DNA of 64,000 nucleotides from Nocardioidaceae bacterium (lineage in GTDB: Bacteria > Actinomycetota > Actinomycetes > Propionibacteriales > Nocardioidaceae): assembly GCA_030447865.1 (NCBI GenBank), contig JAUJOD010000003.1, forward strand, positions 129,099-193,098, in the 5' to 3' direction. The notes beneath the pieces were generated by a model, which saw only the letters and a program-made list of their open reading frames with translations, did not search any database and was not told the origin of the DNA. The position numbers were made by a program, and so were the translations under genes. Below, piece by piece: positions 34,466 to 43,089 of the stretch (the first letter of the stretch is position 1; each line of letters begins with the position of its first letter).

Positions 34466-34995
34466 CGTGCCTCCCCGGCCATGTCCCTGCGGAGGTCATC
34501 GAGCCGGCGGCCCGCCTCGTCGATCCATCTCAGGTCGGCGTCCAAGTGGTTGAGCTCGAAGGTGATCGCGAGCACGTCTGCCGGCGAGGCGGCACGGCGC
34601 TGCTGGGTCAGCTCGCGCATCCGCACCATGTGCACGTCACGTTGTTGGTCGAGAACCAGCTCCGCGGATCGCCCCGACATCAACGCCACCGAAACCTTGG
34701 CGAACAGCGCACTCGCCGAGTACGACGTCGGTGGCTCCGGGCTCAACACCCAGGAATCGATCCGGGTCACCCCGTCGGGGGTGATGTGGTACCGCTTGCG
34801 TTCGGGGCCCGACCCGGCCTCCACCTCGACGACCTCAGCCAGGCCCTGCTGCTCGAACCGGGACAACGCGGCGTACACCTGGCCGAAGGCAAGCGGCTTA
34901 ACCCGCGCGAAGTGCTGGTCGTAACGGTGCTTCAGCGTGTATCCGTGGGAGGGCTCAGCCTCAAGCAGCGCAAGCAGCGCCTGGGAAGTCGACAT
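34462..34995 (-). CDS. PadR-family transcriptional regulator
   Basis: 177 residues. The winged helix is at the N-terminus: LLALLEAEPSHGYTLKHRYDQHFARVKPLAFGQVYAALSRFEQQGLAEVVEVEAGSGPERKRYHITPDG, with the long C-terminal helices (VLDQQRDVHMVRMRELTQQ, LNHLDADLRWIDEAGRRLDDL) forming the dimer arm and a likely ligand pocket. It is expected to repress the exporter operon until a compound binds. It heads the operon, and a perfect palindrome lies ten bases upstream of its ATG. Confidence 0.92.
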   Translation of the reverse strand: MSTSQALLALLEAEPSHGYTLKHRYDQHFARVKPLAFGQVYAALSRFEQQGLAEVVEVEAGSGPERKRYHITPDGVTRIDSWVLSPEPPTSYSASALFAKVSVALMSGRSAELVLDQQRDVHMVRMRELTQQRRAASPADVLAITFELNHLDADLRWIDEAGRRLDDLRRDMAGEAR

Positions 34996-35004
34996 GCAGG
35001 GGAC

Positions 35005-35021
35005 TATACACCGTATGTATA
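35005..35021 (-). promoter_or_regulatory. Operator and -10 of the PadR-ABC operon
   Basis: TATACA (35005-35010), five bases, TGTATA (35016-35021): a perfect 6-bp inverted repeat ending ten bases before the PadR start codon. On the minus strand it contains TATACA and TATAGT hexamers at -10 distance. A PadR dimer bound here would block the promoter. Confidence 0.6.
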
Positions 35022-35434
35022 CGCCCGGTTGCTAGCGAGGTCGTGGAGCGTCCCCCGGCCACATCTGTGGTGACAATCGCCGGACAAAGCGAGCACACTC
35101 AATCAGTTTCTTTGCCGAGCGGGTCGACCTCTCGGTGGACGGCATGGAGAGTCCGCGGCCGATAACGCCGTGGTCGTGAGATGCCCCGCAACGCAGCTCC
35201 TGCATCGCCGCTAAGCGCCCCTGTGGATGACGGGGCGCCGGTCGCGTTAGACAAGTCGACCGGCAAACCGGCCGCGGTCAACGGGTGGTACCGGATCTCG
35301 ACCCCGAGACGCGCGCGGTCGCGGCGGCCGGCACTCGGCGAGATCTGAAAGTCGGTACCGGTTGTATTCGGGCTCCACATGACGGAGGATGCCACCTAAG
35401 TCAGGTTTGTCTGGTTCGATCGAGGGGTATCCGC
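35022..35434. other. 413-bp intergenic region, no gene seen
   Basis: Lies between the PadR operon and the divergent secreted-protein gene. No open frame shows a recognisable product. A pair of GGTACC sites with nearby GATCTCG/CGAGATC (35286-35370) could form a long weak hairpin. GAGGGG at 35422-35427 is the ribosome-binding site for the next gene. Confidence 0.4.
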
Positions 35435-37561
35435 ATGACCCGGAGCTTTGGCTATCGCAAGGCGTTGTTGGCCGGAATGGTCGCGCTGTCATTCTCGCTT
35501 AGCGGGTCGGTGATGGTCGCGGAGGGCGACGAGCTCGACCCGGTTCGAAACCTTCCGCTGCCGTGCGAGGATGGCCTGCTCCCACTCACGGACAACGGCC
35601 CGCTCCCTGCGCGCTCGGCGAAGCGACTGGTGCACGTGGCGAACCGGTGCGGGATCGTCGGCACGGACGTGGAGTTCCAGTCCCGCAAGGACGCCGAGGG
35701 CAACATCCGCGATTACGCCTTCCTCGGCACCATCGGCGGCGGCCTGCGCATCTTCGACATCACTGACCCGTTCCGCCCGCGCGCAGCCGGTCGCAGCGCC
35801 ACGGCCGGGTACCAGAACGACGTCCAGGTGCGGGGAAACATCGCCGTCCTGAGCTATGACGGTGTCTCGGGACTGCCGGTGACCACGTCGTCATGCCTCG
35901 CCACTAACTATCCCGAGGCCGACGGTCAGGGGATCGACGTCTTCCAGCTGCACTTCAATCCCGAGAACGCCGCGAACCTCTCGCTGGCGACCCCGGCGTT
36001 CACGACGACGGTCAAGACCTGCTTCGCCAACCCGCCCGGTGGGGCGCACAACACGACCATCCACCCCAGCGGCAAGTACCTCGCGATCTCCAACCCCAGC
36101 TCCGACTGGGCGGTCGACATCTTCGACCTGCGCAACCTGCCCAATGGCGACTTCCTCCAGCCGAAGCGGCAGCTCTACCGGCTCATCGACAAGTCCCGCG
36201 CCGACGACACCCGCTGCCCGGAGGGCGCCAGCTACACCTGCATCGTGATGAAGCGACCGCCGGCTCCCAACCTGGGAAGCAGCCGCAAGGACCTGCCGTA
36301 CAACCAGTTCAACACGACCGGCTGCCCGACAGCGGAGGCCGCTGCACCCAACAGCGCGTGCGGCCTGTTCCGGCCCCATGACGTGTTCTTCTCCCAGGAC
36401 GGCGACACGATGTACGTCGCGGCGCTGAACTCGACGTTCATTGTGAACATGGACCAGGTGCTGACCGGCCGGGTGCGCACCAAGACGATCATCCCCAACT
36501 TCTCCTGCCCGGACGCCGGCCCTGCCGCGTGCGGTAACAGTGAGAAGGAGGGCTTGGCCAACCTGCACAACCTGGAGCTCTCCCACCAGGCCGACACCAC
36601 CGCGGACGGCAAGATCCTCGTGCTCTCCGACGAGCGCGGCGGAGGCGTCACGAACACCTCCTGCAACTTCAACGACCAGGGCACCATCGGCGGCACCCAC
36701 TACTGGGCGCTGGCCCCGCTGCGGGGCGTCGCGCGCACCGCGAACGCGAGCGTCGCGCGGCCGGTGAAGCTGGGGACGTACTTCAACCCCGATCCGGGCG
36801 TGGCCTTCATCCCGGACCCGATCGAAGAAGCGTTCCCCGGTCGCGCGGAGCGGGCCTGCACGTCGCACGTGTTCCGCATCGGCGGCAACGGAACGGCGTC
36901 GCCAGGCCCGATTGACGCCCGGTTCGACGGCGTCTCGCGGCTGGCGCCGCGGCTGATGACGCAGGCGTGGTACGGCGCCGGCGTCTGGTACATCAACTTC
37001 CGCAACCCGTCCAGCAACAGAGATGGCACGGATGAGGACCCCCGCAGCACGTGGGGCAACACGCGGGGATGGAACATCCAGCCAGGCGCCGACATGTGGT
37101 CCGCGAAGGAGTACAAGGGCTTCATCTACGCCGGTGACATCGCCCGCGGCTTCGACGTCTATGGCTGCAAGGGCGCAAATCCGGATCGACACTGCGACCC
37201 GGTGGTCACGCTGACGAAGTTCGGGCCGCCTACCGCGGAACGCGCCGACAAGGTGCAGTTCGAGGTGTCGTACAGCAACCACGGACCCGCGGCCTCCGAC
37301 AACGCGAAGATCCGGGACCGCCTGCCGGCGGAGCTGCGGTTCGTCTCCGCATCGCAGAACGGGACCTACAACCCGGAGACCCGCACAGTGACCTGGAGGC
37401 TGGGATCTGTGCCCGCCGGTGAGGCGGGGGACGTCACGGTGACGACGCTCGTGCGCAAGACCGCCCCTGTCGGCAGCGCGATCGTCAACAGGGCGTCCTT
37501 CACCGGTGAGCTGACGATCTCCCCACCGACTGCCGTCACGGTCACCTGGGTAACGCCATAA
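35435..37561 (+). CDS. Secreted LVIVD-repeat protein with C-terminal DUF11 domain
   Basis: 708 residues from ATG 35435 (GAGGGG seven bases upstream). A Sec signal peptide (FGYRKALLAGMVALSFSLSGSVMVAE) leads a long beta-propeller-like region with LVIVD-type repeats: GGGLRIFDITDPFRPRAAG, NDVQVRGNIAVLSYDG, GGAHNTTIHPSGKYLAISNP and HDVFFSQDGDTMYVAALN. Many cysteine pairs are present, as expected for an outer protein. The last 110 residues form a DUF11 Ig-like domain (VTLTKFGPPTAERADKVQFE, RDRLPAELRFVSASQNG). No sortase motif or membrane anchor is visible, so it is probably released. The function is unknown; no partner gene is adjacent. Confidence 0.8.
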   Translation: MTRSFGYRKALLAGMVALSFSLSGSVMVAEGDELDPVRNLPLPCEDGLLPLTDNGPLPARSAKRLVHVANRCGIVGTDVEFQSRKDAEGNIRDYAFLGTIGGGLRIFDITDPFRPRAAGRSATAGYQNDVQVRGNIAVLSYDGVSGLPVTTSSCLATNYPEADGQGIDVFQLHFNPENAANLSLATPAFTTTVKTCFANPPGGAHNTTIHPSGKYLAISNPSSDWAVDIFDLRNLPNGDFLQPKRQLYRLIDKSRADDTRCPEGASYTCIVMKRPPAPNLGSSRKDLPYNQFNTTGCPTAEAAAPNSACGLFRPHDVFFSQDGDTMYVAALNSTFIVNMDQVLTGRVRTKTIIPNFSCPDAGPAACGNSEKEGLANLHNLELSHQADTTADGKILVLSDERGGGVTNTSCNFNDQGTIGGTHYWALAPLRGVARTANASVARPVKLGTYFNPDPGVAFIPDPIEEAFPGRAERACTSHVFRIGGNGTASPGPIDARFDGVSRLAPRLMTQAWYGAGVWYINFRNPSSNRDGTDEDPRSTWGNTRGWNIQPGADMWSAKEYKGFIYAGDIARGFDVYGCKGANPDRHCDPVVTLTKFGPPTAERADKVQFEVSYSNHGPAASDNAKIRDRLPAELRFVSASQNGTYNPETRTVTWRLGSVPAGEAGDVTVTTLVRKTAPVGSAIVNRASFTGELTISPPTAVTVTWVTP

Positions 37562-37598
37562 CGCAAACTGAGCGGGAGTAAGCACCGCACTTTGCGAG

Positions 37599-37650
37599 GA
37601 CCGCCTCCTCGAATGGTACGATAACTCGTACCGATCTGGAGGAGGCGGTC
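37599..37650 (+). promoter_or_regulatory. Nested palindrome: yefM operator and RBS-sequestering stem
   Basis: Inner arms GGTACGA (37615-37621) and TCGTACC (37626-37632) around TAAC form a perfect operator that contains a -10 (TACGAT, 37617-37622). Outer arms GACCGCCTCCTC (37599-37610) and GAGGAGGCGGTC (37639-37650) are perfect over 12 bp, and the right arm holds the GGAGGAGG ribosome-binding site, two bases before the yefM ATG. A transcript starting upstream would fold this site away; one starting at this -10 would leave it free. Confidence 0.75.
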
Positions 37651-37651
37651 G

Positions 37652-37897
37652 ATGGCGATCACCGCCAGCGAGGCGCGCAAGAACCTGTTTCCGCTCATCG
37701 AACAGGTCAATGACGATCGCGCTCCGATCGAGATAACCTCACGTCGCGGTGACGCGGTGCTCATCTCTCGGGCCGAGTACGACGCGTTACTGGAAACTGC
37801 CCATCTGCTTCGGGTGCCCGCGAACGCTAAACGGCTGATCGAGAGTCTCCAGCAGTCTCGGGCGGGTCAGCGCGAAGAGCACGACCTGGCTCAGTGA
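37652..37897 (+). CDS. yefM: YefM-family antitoxin
   Basis: 81 residues: MAITASEARKNLFPLIEQVNDD is the Phd/YefM DNA-binding N-terminus, then EITSRRGDAVLISRAEYDALLETAHLL and a polar toxin-binding tail. It binds and inhibits the YoeB-like RNase encoded next and, with it, probably the palindrome at 37615-37632. The start follows GGAGGAGG closely. The last four bases overlap yoeB. Confidence 0.92.
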   Translation: MAITASEARKNLFPLIEQVNDDRAPIEITSRRGDAVLISRAEYDALLETAHLLRVPANAKRLIESLQQSRAGQREEHDLAQ

Positions 37898-38151
37898 GGC
37901 TCGTCTTCACACCGAACGGCTGGGACGACTACACGTACTGGCTCCAGGCTGACCGCGCCACGCTGAAACGCATCAACCGACTCATCGACGATGCCCTGCG
38001 CGACCCCATCGCGGGGATTGGCAAGCCGGAGCCTCTTCGACACCTGCTCGCTGGGGCGTGGTCTCGGCGAATCAGCGAGGAACACCGCCTCGTTTACCTC
38101 GTTGATGGCGATGACCTGGTGGTCCTGCAGGCCCGCTTCCACTACAAGTGA
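37894..38151 (+). CDS. yoeB: YoeB/Txe-family mRNA-cleaving toxin
   Basis: 85 residues with the RelE-fold toxin pattern: LVFTPNGWDDYTYWLQADRATLKRINRLIDD, then KPEPLRHLLAGAWSRRISEEHRLVYLVDGDDLVVLQARFHYK. The catalytic residues of YoeB are all seen: Glu in KPEPL, Arg in EEHRLVY, and the C-terminal His-Tyr. The family cleaves mRNA in the ribosomal A site. It overlaps yefM by four bases. Confidence 0.94.
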   Translation: MRLVFTPNGWDDYTYWLQADRATLKRINRLIDDALRDPIAGIGKPEPLRHLLAGAWSRRISEEHRLVYLVDGDDLVVLQARFHYK

Positions 38152-38187
38152 CCGTGCTTGGGCCTACCTGGAGCGTTGGCCGTTTCG

Positions 38188-39726
38188 TCAGCGGGGGAGC
38201 GAGTATGGCTGCCAGGTGCGGCCGCCGTCGTCGGTGCGCAGCACTTGACCATCACTGTCGAGCACGTAGCCAGTCGTCGGGTTGGTGAACCCGGCCAGGT
38301 CGACATCGGTGAGGTCAGCGTCCGTGATCCCGACGGGTGCTTGGTCAACGCCAATCAGCGTGACGCTGTCGCCGGCCGGATCGGCGACAACAGCGGTGCT
38401 GTCGTCTCGGGCGGCAAGCTGGGAGCCCGCCGGGAACTCGCCGGCCGCATCAATCCACGTCTGTCCGTCATCGAGCGAAACCCGCGCCACCGAAGTGACG
38501 TCGTCGCTGCACATCGTCCACAGCGAGTTCCCCGCGGTTGACAGCGTGGATGGGTAGCGACCATCGGTGCACGGCTGGTAAGTCGCCCACGAGACCCCGT
38601 CGGTGCTGACGAGCACTACGTTGCCGACATCGGTGGTCATCGGTCGGGCCAGCACGGCGACGACCCGCTCTGAGACCACCAGCGAGGAGATCGCGTACGC
38701 ATCGGTGCCAAGTTCGAGCTGTTGCCAGTCGTCGTAGCTGACCGGTGATCGGACCAGCGAGACGCTGCCCTGCTCTTCGTCCACCACGACGGCGTAGACG
38801 AAGTCGCCCCAAGCCTCGAGCGACGTGACGATCCCGGGCACGGGAAGTGTCGGCATCGTCCACGATGCTCCTGCGTCATGGGTGGAGAGCAGCTCACCGC
38901 CGAACGTCCAGCCGTTGGTGCCGTCGCCGGCGAAGCGGACGTCACGCACCGTGTCGTTGTCCAGGCGGGGAGATGTCGGGATGTCGATGGCGGCCAACGG
39001 CTCCCATGATTTTCCGGCGTTGTCGGTCACCTCGACCACCGCGCAGCGCTGCTCCGGGCAGTCTCGGTCAGGTACGGCGAGCAGTACCCACTGGCGCTGA
39101 GTGCCGGTTGCCGAGAACGACAGCGCCTCGGCGGCCTCCGGCACCTCGGTCGCTGTCGGCGGCGTCTCGGTTGCTGTCCCTGTCTCTTCGGTTGCTGTCG
39201 CCGTTTCCTGGGGTGACGCGGTGCCCGTTTCCTCGGTCACCGTCTCCTCGGTCCCTGTCTCCTCCGTTGCGGTCGCCGTCTCGTCGGTCGCGGTCACCGT
39301 GTCGCCGGGCGGCGTCACGGTCGGCGCGGTCACCGCCTCCTCCGATGGCGGCACAGTCTCCTCGACAAAGGTGTCGGCCGTTGACACGGCGGTGCTTGCG
39401 GGTAAGGAGGCGGACGGCAGCGCCCCCCCGTCCACTGGTTCCGAGGTGGCCGGCAGGCTCTCCGTTATGTCGAAGCCGGGGTCGCTCATCACGGTGCTCC
39501 GACCGGCGATGGGGGTGCTGGACTCGGTGAAGATGCCCGATGCCATGCCGACGTACCCTCCCGCGGTGACGACGGCGACGGTCGCGGCAACACTGCCTGC
39601 AGCCCGTCGGGTACGCCGCTCGCGCGCGCCTCGGTGCACATTGGCCAAGAAGGCGTCGGCGTCGATGTGTTCGGTGTGGCTCGACGCGTGCAGCGCCCGG
39701 CGTACCGACTCTTCAAGCGGATCCAT
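38188..39726 (-). CDS. Single-pass membrane protein with Thr/Glu-rich stalk and propeller-like outer domain
   Basis: 512 residues; ATG 39726 is chosen because AGGAAGGAG lies six bases upstream (TTG 39732 would add two residues). A cytoplasmic N-terminus (about 45 residues, basic, with RGARERRTRR), a membrane helix (SVAATVAVVTAGGYVGMA), a stalk of about 120 residues dense in Thr, Glu and Pro (for example TATEETGTEETVTEETGT), then a sialidase/Ycf48-like propeller with repeated DxGxxW-type turns (NAGKSWEPL, DAGASWTMPTL, DDGQTWIDAAG, DDGGRTWQPY). It lies 48 bases downstream of the SigE-family sigma gene and is the likely partner. The stalk repeats look like a fast-changing spacer. Confidence 0.75.
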   Translation of the reverse strand: MDPLEESVRRALHASSHTEHIDADAFLANVHRGARERRTRRAAGSVAATVAVVTAGGYVGMASGIFTESSTPIAGRSTVMSDPGFDITESLPATSEPVDGGALPSASLPASTAVSTADTFVEETVPPSEEAVTAPTVTPPGDTVTATDETATATEETGTEETVTEETGTASPQETATATEETGTATETPPTATEVPEAAEALSFSATGTQRQWVLLAVPDRDCPEQRCAVVEVTDNAGKSWEPLAAIDIPTSPRLDNDTVRDVRFAGDGTNGWTFGGELLSTHDAGASWTMPTLPVPGIVTSLEAWGDFVYAVVVDEEQGSVSLVRSPVSYDDWQQLELGTDAYAISSLVVSERVVAVLARPMTTDVGNVVLVSTDGVSWATYQPCTDGRYPSTLSTAGNSLWTMCSDDVTSVARVSLDDGQTWIDAAGEFPAGSQLAARDDSTAVVADPAGDSVTLIGVDQAPVGITDADLTDVDLAGFTNPTTGYVLDSDGQVLRTDDGGRTWQPYSLPR

Positions 39727-39774
39727 CGACAACTCCTTCCTGTGCAGTGGGGGAAGTGCTTAGCAACGGTGATG

Positions 39775-40251
39775 TCACCGCTCGTCTGGCACTACGTCTC
39801 GCAGCTTCGCCAGCGCCTTCGACGCTTGGCTCTTGACGGTGCCGACCGAACAGCCCAGAGTACGCGCGATGTCGGCCTCGGACAGGTCCTCGTAGTACCG
39901 CAGTGCGATGACAGCCCGTTGCTTCGGCGGCAGCTGTTGCAGCGCCCGCCACAAGTCGCCGTCGAAGTGGGTGTCCTCGGCGCCGGAGTCGAAGACCTCC
40001 GCGGTGACGTACTCCCGGCCGAACTTGCGCCAGATGCTGATGTTGCGGTTGACCATGACCCGACGGACGTAACCCTCGGGTTCCTCGCGCGACTGCAGCC
40101 GAGACCAGGCCAGCAGCGTGCGCTCCAGCGCGTCTTGGACGAGGTCGGCGGCGGCTTCTGGCGAACCGGTGAGGGCGCGGCCGAAGCGGAGCAGGTCAGG
40201 CAACCGGGCGCGCACGAACGCGTCGAAGGCCTCGCGGTCTTCGTCGTGCAT
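39775..40251 (-). CDS. RNA polymerase sigma factor, SigE family (ECF type)
   Basis: 158 residues: region 2 (FDAFVRARLPDLLRFGRALTGSPEAAADLVQDALERTLLAW, then EGYVRRVMVNRNISIWRK) and region 4 (LQQLPPKQRAVIALRYYEDLSEADIARTLGCSVGTVKSQASKAL). ATG 40251 has GGGGG upstream, and a short hairpin (CCCGAG 40261-40266 pairing with CTCGGG 40277-40282) sits in the leader. Second of three SigE-family genes in this window, each next to a membrane protein. On the minus strand AATACT, about 50 bases upstream, is a possible -10. Confidence 0.9.
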   Translation of the reverse strand: MHDEDREAFDAFVRARLPDLLRFGRALTGSPEAAADLVQDALERTLLAWSRLQSREEPEGYVRRVMVNRNISIWRKFGREYVTAEVFDSGAEDTHFDGDLWRALQQLPPKQRAVIALRYYEDLSEADIARTLGCSVGTVKSQASKALAKLRDVVPDER

Positions 40252-40430
40252 GCGCGTACCCCCGAGATGAGGCCACCTCGGGTGCCGACAAGGGTTCGCA
40301 GTATTTGCACCGTATGCCGAGGACGCCCAGGGACGGCCTTTGGTTGCCTGGCCACCGGTTTCCCCGACAGCCGGGCAACATCATGGCATCAGCAGCCCCG
40401 CTCCGCGGGCAAGAACGGGTAACAATCCGG

Positions 40431-40460
40431 TTGGGAACTGTCGGCGCGCCTGGTTAGGGT
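40431..40460 (+). promoter_or_regulatory. Promoter of the ABC-2 exporter operon
   Basis: -35 TTGGGA (40431-40436), 18 bp, -10 TAGGGT (40455-40460). Seven bases later is GTG 40468, so the mRNA is probably leaderless and 40468 is the true start. Confidence 0.55.
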
Positions 40461-40467
40461 CGCGGTC

Positions 40468-41439
40468 GTGCGATCTCACCAGACTGCCCGCAACCTTCCG
40501 CCGGTTGGCGGCACCGGTGAGGCGATGGTCGTTGCCCACGGCCTGCGCAAGTCCTACGGCGAGTTCGAGGCCGTGAAGGGTGTCGACGTCGAGGTGCGCA
40601 AGGGTGAGGCGTTCGGGTTCCTCGGCCCCAACGGTGCCGGCAAGTCCTCGACGATGCGCATGATCGCGGCGGTCTCACCAGTCACGGCCGGCTCGCTGCA
40701 GATCCTCGGCATGGATCCAGCCACCGCCGGGTCGGCGATCCGGGCCCGGCTCGGTGTGTGTCCGCAGGAAGACACCCTCGACAACGAGCTCAGCGTGTTC
40801 GAGAACCTCGTCGTCTACGGCCGCTACTTCGGCATGAGCCGCGCTGCGGCGACATCTCAGGCCGACGAGCTGCTGGCCTTCGTCCAGCTCACCGAGAAGG
40901 CGAAGTCGAAGGTCGAGGACCTCTCCGGAGGCATGAAGCGGCGGCTGACGATCGCCCGGTCGCTGATCAACACCCCCGACCTGCTGCTGCTCGACGAGCC
41001 GACCACCGGGCTCGACCCGCAAGCCCGCCACCAGCTGTGGGACCGGCTGTTCCGGCTCAAGCAACAAGGCGTCACGCTGGTGCTCACCACCCACTACATG
41101 GACGAGGCCGAGCAGCTGTGTGACCGGCTCGTCGTGATGGACAAGGGCGTCATCGTCGCGCAGGGGTCGCCGGCCCAGCTCATCGCCGCGCACTCCACCC
41201 GCGAGGTGACCGAGCTGCGGTTCGGCGTCGGCGACAACGACCTGGTCGCCGACAAGGTGAGCGACCTCGCCGACCGCGTCGAGGTGCTGCCCGACCGGGT
41301 GCTGCTCTACACCGACGACGGCGAGGCGGCTGCGGTCGCCGTACACGAGCGTGGGTTGCGGCCACTGTCGTCGTTGGTACGCCGCGCCACGCTCGAGGAC
41401 GTCTTCTTGCGCCTGACGGGGCGCACCCTGGTCGACTGA
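40468..41439 (+). CDS. ABC-2 type exporter ATP-binding protein (DrrA-like)
   Basis: 323 residues with Walker A GPNGAGKSSTMRMIA, Q-loop VCPQEDTLDNELSVFENL, signature DLSGGMKRRLTIARSLI, Walker B LLLLDEPTTGLDPQ and H-loop VLTTHYMDEAEQL, and a C-terminal regulatory region (DLADRVEVLPDRVLLYTDDG) of the kind in daunorubicin-type exporters. Pairs with two ABC-2 permeases that follow without gaps. GTG 40468 is supported by the leaderless promoter; ATG 40525 is the alternative. Confidence 0.93.
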   Translation: MRSHQTARNLPPVGGTGEAMVVAHGLRKSYGEFEAVKGVDVEVRKGEAFGFLGPNGAGKSSTMRMIAAVSPVTAGSLQILGMDPATAGSAIRARLGVCPQEDTLDNELSVFENLVVYGRYFGMSRAAATSQADELLAFVQLTEKAKSKVEDLSGGMKRRLTIARSLINTPDLLLLDEPTTGLDPQARHQLWDRLFRLKQQGVTLVLTTHYMDEAEQLCDRLVVMDKGVIVAQGSPAQLIAAHSTREVTELRFGVGDNDLVADKVSDLADRVEVLPDRVLLYTDDGEAAAVAVHERGLRPLSSLVRRATLEDVFLRLTGRTLVD

Positions 41440-42242
41440 TGGCGGCGCTCACCTCGGGCGGCGCCCCCCGGCTCGCCCCGCGCCTCACCGACTACTGGGT
41501 CACCGTGCTCAAGCGCACCTGGCGGGGCTCGGTGATCACCAGCTTCTTGATGCCGTTTCTCTACCTCACCGCGATGGGCGTCGGGCTCGGCAGCTTCGTC
41601 GACGACAGGGCCGGCGCCCAGGCGCTGGGCGGGGTCACCTACCTGGCGTTCATCGCGCCCGGACTGTTGGCCACCACCGCGATGCAGACCGGCGTGTTCG
41701 AGTCGACGTACCCGGTCATGGGCGGCTTCAAGTGGCACCGCAGCTACTTCGCGATGGCCGCCAGCCCGCTCACCCCCGCCGACATCGTGGCCGCCCAGCT
41801 GGCGTTCACCGCGTTCCGCACGGCTATCACCTGCGGGGTGTTCCTAGGCGTGATCGCCGGCTTCGGCGCTCTCTCCAGCTGGTGGGGTGGGCTGCTGGCG
41901 ATCGTGGTGGCCGTGCTGCTGGGTCTGGCGTACGCCGCGCCGATCACCGGGCTGGCCTCCCGGATGAAGAACGAGAGCGGCTTCTCGCTGATCTTCCGGC
42001 TGGGCCTGCTGCCGATGTTCTTGTTCAGCGGCGCCTTCTTCCCGATCACGCAGCTGCCGATCGTGGCGCAGTGGCTGGCGTACCTGACGCCGATCTGGCA
42101 CGGCGTCGAGCTGAGCCGCATGCTGACCCTGGGCCAGCTCGACTGGTGGCCGGCGCTGGGCCACCTCGCCTACCTGGCGGCCTGGGTGGTGGCCGGCTGG
42201 CTCTACGCGGTCAAGGGCTTCGAGCGGAGGCTGGCGCAGTGA
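41439..42242 (+). CDS. ABC-2 type permease, first subunit
   Basis: 267 residues with six membrane helices: VITSFLMPFLYLTAMGVGLG, YLAFIAPGLLATTAMQTGV, AITCGVFLGVIAGFGAL, WGGLLAIVVAVLLGLAYAAPI, FSLIFRLGLLPMFLFSGAFFP and LAYLAAWVVAGWLYAVKGF. The GAFFPITQLP motif is typical of ABC-2/DrrB-like permeases. It begins one base before the ATPase stop and overlaps the second permease by four bases. Confidence 0.9.
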   Translation: MAALTSGGAPRLAPRLTDYWVTVLKRTWRGSVITSFLMPFLYLTAMGVGLGSFVDDRAGAQALGGVTYLAFIAPGLLATTAMQTGVFESTYPVMGGFKWHRSYFAMAASPLTPADIVAAQLAFTAFRTAITCGVFLGVIAGFGALSSWWGGLLAIVVAVLLGLAYAAPITGLASRMKNESGFSLIFRLGLLPMFLFSGAFFPITQLPIVAQWLAYLTPIWHGVELSRMLTLGQLDWWPALGHLAYLAAWVVAGWLYAVKGFERRLAQ

Positions 42243-43063
42243 CGCAGGCACCGGCACCGGCCCGGCCCGGCACGCTCGGTCTGCGGGTGTTGCCGGTCCT
42301 CGGGGGCAACTCGTGGCGCATGGTCGAGCGCAACTTCTTGGTCTACCGGCACGGCTGGGTGGTCTTCCTGACCGGCATGCTCGAGCCGATCCTGTACCTG
42401 CTGTCGATCGGCATCGGGGTGGGAAACCTGGTCGGCGACTTCCGGCTCGGCGACGGGCGCGCCGTCAGCTACGTCGAGTTCGTGGCGCCGGCCATGCTGG
42501 CGGCGTCGGCGATGAACGGCGCGCTGTTCGACTCGACGTACAACATCTTCTTCCGGATGAAGTACGCCAAGCTCTACGACGCGATTCTCGCCACACCGCT
42601 GGGGCCGGGCGATGTCGCCCGCGGCGAGATCACCTGGGCTCTGCTGCGCGGGGCCGTCTACTCGGCCGTGTTCATCGTCGTCATGGTGGCGATGGGGTTG
42701 GTGCAGTCGTGGTGGATGCTGCTAGCGCTGCCGGCCACGCTGCTGATCGGCTTCGCGTTCGCCGGAGCCGGTATGGCGTTGACCACGTGGATGCGGAGCT
42801 GGCAGGACTTCGAGTTCGTCCAGCTGGCGATCATGCCGATGTTCTTGTTCTCCGCCACCTTCTACCCCCTGTCGACTTACCCCGACGCGGTGCAGGAGAT
42901 CGTGCGGTGGACCCCGCTCTACCAGGGCGTGGTGCTGTGTCGTGGCATGGCGCTGGGCTCGATGGGCTGGGAGGCGGTGACCGCGGTGGCGTACCTGGCC
43001 GCCATGGGGCTCGTCGGCGTGTACGTCGCCTCCCGCCGCCTCGGCACCCTGTTGCTGAAGTAG
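42239..43063 (+). CDS. ABC-2 type permease, second subunit
   Basis: 274 residues from GTG 42239, similar in plan to the preceding permease: WVVFLTGMLEPILYLLSIGIGVGNL, APAMLAASAMNGALFDS, GAVYSAVFIVVMVAMGLVQ, LPATLLIGFAFAGAGMALTT, QLAIMPMFLFSATFYPLSTYP and AVAYLAAMGLVGVYVASRRL. Together with the first subunit it forms a heterodimeric exporter. Overlap of four bases with the upstream gene. Confidence 0.9.
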   Translation: MTQAPAPARPGTLGLRVLPVLGGNSWRMVERNFLVYRHGWVVFLTGMLEPILYLLSIGIGVGNLVGDFRLGDGRAVSYVEFVAPAMLAASAMNGALFDSTYNIFFRMKYAKLYDAILATPLGPGDVARGEITWALLRGAVYSAVFIVVMVAMGLVQSWWMLLALPATLLIGFAFAGAGMALTTWMRSWQDFEFVQLAIMPMFLFSATFYPLSTYPDAVQEIVRWTPLYQGVVLCRGMALGSMGWEAVTAVAYLAAMGLVGVYVASRRLGTLLLK

Positions 43064-43089
43064 TCGGCCGCCGATGCAGACTGGCGCGC

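Noticed and set aside
35891-37585. Antisense frame (about 564 codons) to the secreted protein
   Set aside because: No domain, and composition typical of a shadow frame.
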